A DNA stretch of 64,000 nucleotides, taken from Nocardioides sp. GTDB lineage: Bacteria; Actinomycetota; Actinomycetes; Propionibacteriales; Nocardioidaceae. The position numbers and the translations under genes were made by a program. The notes beneath the pieces are model-generated. The model made no database searches, was not told the origin of the DNA, and worked only from the letters and a program-made list of their open reading frames with translations. The stretch is from the NCBI GenBank assembly GCA_037045645.1, contig JBAOIH010000003.1, positions 124,001 to 188,000 of the forward strand, written 5' to 3'. Of this stretch, positions 58,788 to 64,000 are shown one piece after another; position 1 is the first letter of the stretch, and every line of letters begins with the position of its first letter.

Positions 58788-59796
58788 TCAGACGACGAGG
58801 TCCTTGTGCCAACTCTGCGTGACGTACGCCGTCTCCCAGCCCATCGCGCGATAGAGCCCGTCGGCGCCGGTCGGCGAGTCCGCGTCGACCTCGAGCCCGA
58901 CCCGATCACGTCCCCGTGACGCGGCGTCACCCAGCACCGTGTTGAGCAACGCCTTCGCGACTCCCCGGCCGCGAGCGTCACGATGCACGCCGATGTATTC
59001 GACGTACGACCCGCGTACGCCCGCCGGGTCCGGTGGCGTCACGGTGCACACCAGCGCACCGCCGGGCTGTCCATCGACGTACGCCAACCACCAGTGGTCC
59101 CAGCGATGCCCCGGGTCCTCTCGCAACCGCTGCACGAACTCGGGGAAGCTTCTCGCGATAGGAGTTGAAGTGATCGGCGAACGACTCCTCCAACATCCGG
59201 TGTACGCAGCGCAGGTCTTCCGCGACCGGCATCGTGGTGCCGTCACCCAGGTCGTGGGTCGCCACGCGCCGCACTTCGACGCCCTCACGCAGCGGCGGAA
59301 AGGATTCGGTCGACACGGGACGAGACATGTTCAACCAGGTCCGCGCGTGATGGTGACCGTGCGCGGCCAACCACGCCTGCAGGTCAGTGTCGCCCTCGTC
59401 GACGAGCATCTCCAGACGTTCCTCGGGCTCCTCGCGAAAGATCGCGATCGCGACCGACGACTCCTGCAACCAGTCCAGGAGCGGCAGCGCGATGGAAGCG
59501 GGGTTGTCCAAGGAGCGATCCACGAACATCGTGAGGTCGGTACGTCCCGCTGCTCGGTCATGCGCCGACGCCCAGCCCACGAGACGACCATCAGGGTCGA
59601 GGACCACGATCTGGCGACGGGTCCAGGATCCGATGCCGATCGCCTCGGCGCGCAACGCGTCCGGATCGGCCGACGCCGCGCCCCGGGTGTGCGCGCGGGA
59701 TCTCTCCACGAGCCGCACGATGTCGTCGAGATCGTCGGCCGTGACGGGACGGGCGGTGAATCCTTCGGGCAGGTTCGCGTCCGGCATTCGGGTCAT
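58788..59796 (-). pseudogene. Tandem GNAT-domain acetyltransferase with a one-base insertion
   Basis: Two-domain GNAT protein. The N-terminal half (FTARPVTADDLDDIVRLVER) and the linker are in one frame through HFNSYREK. The C-terminal half (SFPEFVQRLREDPGHRWDHW, motif A YIGVHRDARGRGVAKALLN, and GLYRAMGW) is in another. Removing one base at the AAGCTT at 59146-59151 joins them as SYRESFPEFV and gives about 335 residues. The domain order matches mycothiol-synthase-like tandem GNATs, but I cannot assign that function. The insertion is of the same type as in three other conserved genes here. Confidence 0.85.
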
Positions 59797-59820
59797 CTTG
59801 CCAGCCCGATCGTCGAAGGA

Positions 59821-59852
59821 CGGACCAAAGTGTCACCTGCGACTTTGGTCCG
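59821..59852. promoter_or_regulatory. Perfect 11-bp inverted repeat in a divergent promoter region
   Basis: CGGACCAAAGT-N10-ACTTTGGTCCG, between the GNAT start (59796) and the start at 59876. Because both genes start here, it cannot be a terminator; it is most likely an operator or a mobile palindrome. No regulator gene is adjacent. Confidence 0.5.
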
Positions 59853-59875
59853 TGCTTCTTCGCTAGGTTGGCTCA

Positions 59876-61321
59876 GTGGCCGACTCCCCCGTCCCGACCG
59901 TGGACTTCCCCGCCGAGACCTCTGGTGAGCGGAGCACCAGCGCCTTCGGCCGCGCGGTCGTGGCCGACGCATTGGACCCCATCGACCAGGTAGGCGCGCG
60001 AGCAGCCCGAGCCGAGACCTCCTGGCGCAGCGGCTATCTGCCCCATTTCCGGCGCCTGATCGAGGCCGGCATCGGCGCTCCCGGCTCCGCCCACGCCAGT
60101 GCTGCGGCCGGCCTGGCCTCGGTGTCCCAGCGGATGGCGTGGACCGGCCCGGACGGAGACGTCCCGCTCACCGCCCTCGACTGGGCGGGCACCGCACCGG
60201 GCACCCTGGCCGTCGAGGGCACCGGCGAACGCGTCGACGAATTGGCGATCCCCCATGGTGGCCGCGCACTGCGCGGAGCAGCGCTTTCGGCCCAACTCGA
60301 GCGTTGGGTCGAGGCCGGAGCCATGGAGCCCACCGTCGCCGAATCCGTACGCCTGGTCGCCGACAACCCCGACTGGCTCAGCCTGCCCGGACACACCCTC
60401 GTCGCCCTCGGCGCCTCGTCCGAGATGGGACCGACCCCGACGCTGCTGTCCTGGGGAGCCACGGTCGCAGGCATCGACCTTCCCGACGAGAAGCGCTGGT
60501 CGACGCTGATGGGCACCGCCTCGAGCAGCGCGGGACGGCTCCTGGTCCCCGTACGCGGCAGCGGCGGCGCTGTCACCGCCGGACTCGATCTCCTGCGCGA
60601 ACTCACCGACGCCGCCGCCTGGATCGAAGCACTCGACGGCGACCTGGTCCTGGGCAATTACGTGTACGCCGACGGTGGCACCAACCTGCGGCTGTCCGCC
60701 GCGACGGACGCGTTGGCCGGTCAGGTCCAAGGCGTACGCACGGCGACGTTGGCGTTCCTGGCCACCCCGACGGATGTCTTCGCGGTGCCGGGAGACGCGG
60801 TCGAGCATTCCGTACGGGCGTACGAATCTCGCGGCGGCCTCTCGCGGATGTCGGGCCGACTCTTGCGTGGCGCGACCGGTGGCCGGCTGCTCGCACGCGC
60901 CTATCTGCCTGGATCAGACCCAGGAGTCTGCGATGCGCTGGTGCCGCAGCAAGGTCCGAACTATGCCCTGGGCAAGCGCCTGCACCGCTGGCGCGCGACG
61001 GCCGAGCGAGCCGACGGCCGACGCGTGTCCATGAACGTCGCGCCACCTACTCGCACCCAGTCGGTGGTCAAGAACAAGGCGCTCGCGGCTGCGTACGCGG
61101 GAGCACACCGTTTCGGTGTCGAGATCTTCGAGCCCGAGACGACTCGAGTGCTGATGGCCGCGCTGCTCGTACGCGATCTTATGGCCGAGCGTCCGGCGTT
61201 CGACGAGCCGTGGCAGGACGAGGCCTACGACGCCGTCCATGGAGGGCTCTGGCGTACGGGATTCGCGCCGCGCTCCGCACTGGGTCTGGCCGCGGTGTTG
61301 GGATACGGCTCGGCCAGATAG
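59876..61321 (+). CDS. Unrecognised cytoplasmic protein
   Basis: Protein of 481 residues from GTG 59876. I do not recognise the family. Features: no signal peptide or membrane helix; an N-terminal Ala/Arg-rich region (GARAARAETSWRSGYLPHFR); a segment with a nucleotide-fold look (TLVALGASSEMGPTPTLLSWGAT); and conserved-looking RGSGGAVTAGLDLLRE and PPTRTQSVVKNKALAAAYAG near the C terminus. The composition is normal for the window, so it is probably a real native gene. The divergent promoter holds the 11-bp inverted repeat. Confidence 0.75.
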   Translation: MADSPVPTVDFPAETSGERSTSAFGRAVVADALDPIDQVGARAARAETSWRSGYLPHFRRLIEAGIGAPGSAHASAAAGLASVSQRMAWTGPDGDVPLTALDWAGTAPGTLAVEGTGERVDELAIPHGGRALRGAALSAQLERWVEAGAMEPTVAESVRLVADNPDWLSLPGHTLVALGASSEMGPTPTLLSWGATVAGIDLPDEKRWSTLMGTASSSAGRLLVPVRGSGGAVTAGLDLLRELTDAAAWIEALDGDLVLGNYVYADGGTNLRLSAATDALAGQVQGVRTATLAFLATPTDVFAVPGDAVEHSVRAYESRGGLSRMSGRLLRGATGGRLLARAYLPGSDPGVCDALVPQQGPNYALGKRLHRWRATAERADGRRVSMNVAPPTRTQSVVKNKALAAAYAGAHRFGVEIFEPETTRVLMAALLVRDLMAERPAFDEPWQDEAYDAVHGGLWRTGFAPRSALGLAAVLGYGSAR

Positions 61322-61635
61322 GTCACCACGCTGACCACCCGTCAACGTCGCACCTTCAGGGGCTTGGCGAACACCGGCTGTCGTTGTACATTCGGGCTTA
61401 CAACGTAAAGCAGTAGCGCTCGTGCATCATCCGAAACTCCGCACCATGAAGTCGGCTGTCTCGGGCGTCCCCCCAAGAAAGCTGCAGCGACCTTCGAGTC
61501 ACTGCATCCCCCCAACTGCAGAGATTTTCGAGTCACTGCATCCCCCCACCCAGCAGTACGCAGGCGCCACCGCATCCCCCAGCGCGGTGGCGCCTGCGCT
61601 GCTGCGCTCCCCCCACCCGTGAAGGACGTCCCCCC
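61322..61635 (+). other. 314-bp gap with phased C-tracts, a 22-bp direct repeat and a 5'-leader hairpin
   Basis: No gene is seen. Runs of six C begin at 61469, 61508, 61542, 61609 and 61630 (five C at 61576), with spacings near 34 bp for the middle ones. A 22-bp direct repeat lies at 61493-61514 and 61527-61548, starting TTCGAGTCACTGCATC. A perfect 13-bp hairpin (CAGGCGCCACCGC arms, 61561-61596) ends 39 bp before the ATG at 61636. No Shine-Dalgarno sequence precedes that ATG. Confidence 0.7.
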
Positions 61636-62817
61636 ATGCGTCGCCTCGCTCCCGCAGTTCTTGCTGCTCTCATCCTGGCCAGCGTGTCCCCCTCCACTAG
61701 CTCCGCGTCTGCCGCGCAGATCAACTCGACCGGCACCATCGACCCCTCGACGGCCATCCCGATCCAACTCGGTGCGCCACCCAGCGCCAAGGCGATGGCG
61801 ATGGAATCCGGCCGGCGGATCCGCACCCTCGCCACCTACTCCGGCAAGGTCTTCTACGGTTATGGCGACTACACCAACAATGCGGGGTCAATCCCGGCCC
61901 GCGTCGGTGTGGACGTGGCCTACTACGACCCCACGACCGGCGGGTTCGGCGTTTCGTACAACTCCTTCAGGACCGAGGAGATCAACACCTTCCGGACCAT
62001 CAATGGCGCCCTGCACGTCCCCGCCATCGACCCGGCTGCACTGGCCAAACCGAACGAGTCGGTCGTGAGCAACCGCACCGGCACCTGGGCACTGCCCGCG
62101 CAGGGCGTGGCGGCAGCACACGTCTTCGACGTGGCGACTTCGAACGGCACCGACCTGCTCCTGTCCGGGGCTGCGGTCGCCCGCGACACCACCACGTGGT
62201 CCGACGCCCGCGGCGTGGTGTGGCGCTCGACGGACGGCGGTGACACCTGGACCGAATCGTTGTCCCAGACAGACACCAACCCGGCCTACCGCGACGGCTA
62301 CGAGCGCATCTACTGGATGGGGCAGATCGGCAACCACGTCTACACCCAGGCCAGTCAGGGCAACCGTGGCCCGGCCCTGCCGATGATGCGCTTCGACGGC
62401 ACCTCGTGGTCGAAGGTGACCACGAGCGGCACGCCTCCGATCTACCGCGTCAACCGGGCCAGCAAGGTGCTCTCGGCCGGGAACAGGATCTTCACGCTCG
62501 ACGAGTGGCGCCTGGTCGCGTTCGACGGCACTCGCTATGTCGACGTGCCGCTGCGCACGGCCTCCGAGGGCTTCCCCGCGAGCATCACCCTGGGCGACAA
62601 CGGCATGCTCTATGTGTTCATGAACAACTCCACGCAGGCGATCGTGGAGGTCGACCCGGTCACCTTGGCCACGCGCCGGTCATGGACCAACACCACCCGC
62701 GCCGTCTTCGACGTCACCAATCTCGCCGTCCTCGACGGCCAGGCGTACCTGACCCGCTGGACCATCTCGCGCAGCCAGCCGCCTCACGAGACGTTGTGGC
62801 GGGTGGCCATCTCCTGA
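61636..62817 (+). CDS. Secreted beta-propeller-like protein
   Basis: Exported protein of 393 residues with a signal peptide (about 27 residues, MRRLAPAVLAALILASV start, cleavage after SASAAQ or nearby). The mature part has repeated blades such as YSGKVFYGYGDYTNN, GVVWRSTDGGDTWTESLS (an Asp-box-like SxDxGxTW motif of sialidase-type propellers), GQIGNHVYTQAS and ITLGDNGMLYVFMN. No catalytic residues stand out. Its leader has the unusual C-tract array, and no Shine-Dalgarno is visible. Confidence 0.8.
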   Translation: MRRLAPAVLAALILASVSPSTSSASAAQINSTGTIDPSTAIPIQLGAPPSAKAMAMESGRRIRTLATYSGKVFYGYGDYTNNAGSIPARVGVDVAYYDPTTGGFGVSYNSFRTEEINTFRTINGALHVPAIDPAALAKPNESVVSNRTGTWALPAQGVAAAHVFDVATSNGTDLLLSGAAVARDTTTWSDARGVVWRSTDGGDTWTESLSQTDTNPAYRDGYERIYWMGQIGNHVYTQASQGNRGPALPMMRFDGTSWSKVTTSGTPPIYRVNRASKVLSAGNRIFTLDEWRLVAFDGTRYVDVPLRTASEGFPASITLGDNGMLYVFMNNSTQAIVEVDPVTLATRRSWTNTTRAVFDVTNLAVLDGQAYLTRWTISRSQPPHETLWRVAIS

Positions 62818-62962
62818 TCGGGTGTCGCAGGTCACGCGTACGTCGGCGTCATCGCCGAAATGCTCGCACGTTCCAGGCGAGGAGTCGCGGCCTCGTCCCC
62901 CCGGAGGCCGACCCTGCTCGTGGGTTGGGCGAAGCGAATTCCCGATCAGCCCGCGACAAGGG

Positions 62963-64000
62963 TCAGGCAGCGATCCGGTCGGACTCGAGGCGACCTGCCG
63001 CACGATCCATCTCACGCAGCATCTTGCGACGGGTCCGGTAATCCGAGCGCGAGAGCTTCCACAACTTCTTGACCTGCGACACCACGTTGGTGCGGTTGGT
63101 CTGCTCAAGCCAGCCGTTGGGCAGCGAAAGCCGGAACACTCGGTGCCACGCCGAGGCGACCTGCGGCACCAGCGGACGCGAGCAGTAGGCCAGGTCGTAC
63201 TTGTCGAAAAGTGCCTGCACCTTCGGGGCGACTTCGGCATAACGGTTGGACGGCAGGTCGGGGAAGAGGTGATGCTCGATCTGGTGCGACAGGTTGCCTG
63301 TCATGGTGTGCATGAACTTCGAGCCGGAGATGTTGGCCGAGCCCAGCATCTGACGGACGTACCAGTCGCCCTTGGTCTCCCCCTCGATCGAAGCGCGCTC
63401 GAAAGTCTCGACGCCCTCGGGGAAGTGACCACACATGATCACCGAGTGGCTCCACACGTTGCGGGTCACGTTGGCGATCACGTTGGCGGCCAGCGTGGTC
63501 AGGAACGAGCCCGTCACCAGTGACAGCAGGGGATGTACGACATAGTCCTTGCCGGCCTGCTTCTTGATCTTGGCCAGCAGCAGGTCGACGTCCTCGCGGA
63601 ATTTCGGGTCGTCGGCGAGCGCCTGCTTGAGTCCGCGACCGCGGATCTTCTCGCCGATCTCGACGTCGTACATCGCAATGCCGTACTCGAAGATCAGCGC
63701 GTTGAGGAAGTTCCAGAACGGCTGCGCCAGATACCGCGGGTGCCAGGTCTGGTCCTCGTCCACGCGCATGATGCCGTAGCCGAGGTCGTTGTCCTTGCCG
63801 ATGACGTTGGTGTACGTGTGGTGCAGATCGTTGTGGGCGTGCTTCCACTGCACGGCGGGGCTCGCCATGTCCCACTCCCAGGTCGAGGAGTGGATCTTGG
63901 GGTCGCGCATCCAGTCCCACTGGCCGTGCAGGATGTTGTGGCCGATCTCCATGTTGTCGAGGATCTTGGCCAGCGACAGCCCCACCGTGCCCGCGATGAA
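62963..64000 (-). CDS. Membrane fatty-acid desaturase, 5' end outside the window
   Basis: Acyl-lipid or acyl-CoA desaturase of the DesA/linoleoyl-CoA type. At least 345 residues are visible and the N terminus is cut off. The three His boxes are complete: GHNILHGQ (HxxxH), HAHNDLHHTYTN (HxxHH) and SHQIEHHLFPDLPSNRY (QxxHH), which hold the di-iron centre. Hydrophobic segments lie between the second and third boxes (HPLLSLVTGSFLTTLAANVI). Reads as a typical actinobacterial DesA3-like enzyme that introduces a double bond in membrane fatty acids. The upstream ferredoxin reductase partner, if present, is outside the window. Confidence 0.93.
   Translation of the reverse strand, partial: FIAGTVGLSLAKILDNMEIGHNILHGQWDWMRDPKIHSSTWEWDMASPAVQWKHAHNDLHHTYTNVIGKDNDLGYGIMRVDEDQTWHPRYLAQPFWNFLNALIFEYGIAMYDVEIGEKIRGRGLKQALADDPKFREDVDLLLAKIKKQAGKDYVVHPLLSLVTGSFLTTLAANVIANVTRNVWSHSVIMCGHFPEGVETFERASIEGETKGDWYVRQMLGSANISGSKFMHTMTGNLSHQIEHHLFPDLPSNRYAEVAPKVQALFDKYDLAYCSRPLVPQVASAWHRVFRLSLPNGWLEQTNRTNVVSQVKKLWKLSRSDYRTRRKMLREMDRAAGRLESDRIAA

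Overview
The window is 64 kb of a high-GC, gene-dense actinobacterial chromosome. The family content points to Actinomycetota: a mycothiol-dependent MDMPI-fold protein, an actinobacterial-type dCTP deaminase, a large HdrD-like Fe-S oxidoreductase, a FadE5-like acyl-CoA dehydrogenase, GTG starts and 4-nt ATGA/GTGA overlaps. The frequent cgtac/gtacg words and the gene set resemble Nocardioidaceae, but that placement is inference. Most of the window is ordinary housekeeping and catabolic chromosome.

Layout. 0-5.3 kb: a secreted SGNH hydrolase, then a minus-strand run with a sulfide/persulfide block (SQR-like flavoprotein, TusE/DsrC-like, DsrE-like) continuing into an enoyl-CoA hydratase, a DUF1345 membrane protein and a uridine-kinase-like protein. 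5.3-11.2 kb: histidine degradation (hutU, hutH) with a divergent GNAT-IclR pair across a perfect 22-bp palindrome. 11.2-20.3 kb: envelope and secreted proteins and a very long Fe-S oxidoreductase. 20.4-25.3 kb: a five-gene siderophore import operon with a candidate iron box. 25.4-26.8 kb: dcd and an SGNH hydrolase. 26.84-29.25 kb: tRNA-Gly(CCC) followed by the wreck of a prophage (integrase fragment, EndoU toxin domain, immunity-like protein, scaffold fragment, second immunity-like protein). 29.3-37.2 kb: C39-like peptidase, lipoprotein, DUF2461, GNAT, Rrf2 regulator, TauE exporter, FadE5-like dehydrogenase. 37.3-41.6 kb: a SufR/ArsR-like regulator, cytochrome oxidase subunit I and a DEAD-box helicase. 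41.6-50.4 kb: envelope proteins, MDMPI-SDR pair, quinoprotein-like propeller, ATP-grasp enzyme, two esterases around an AlkD-like gene. 50.4-54.3 kb: malQ and pgm. 54.3-64 kb: MarR-MMPL pair, second DEAD-box helicase, GNAT, an unrecognised protein, a secreted protein and a fatty-acid desaturase cut by the window edge.

The most unusual signal is a family of short imperfect hairpin repeats (36 or 42 bp, sharing GTGGTT...AACCAC arms but with different, internally complementary heads). They have multiplied inside two unrelated protein genes and stay in frame in both. In hutH they form a 144-codon insert between the conserved DNPVV and NFHGAP segments, in both orientations. In the Fe-S oxidoreductase eight copies in one orientation build a tail of about 375 residues. 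This looks like a REP-like element that tolerates, or exploits, translation. No transposase for it lies in the window. At least four further families of palindromic or tandem repeats sit between genes.

Four otherwise well-conserved genes (a FecCD permease, the siderophore-binding protein, ctaD, a GNAT enzyme) each carry a single-base insertion at an AGCT word. Three of these create AAGCTT. Shared context makes a systematic sequencing error or a sequence-specific mutational process more likely than four independent gene losses.
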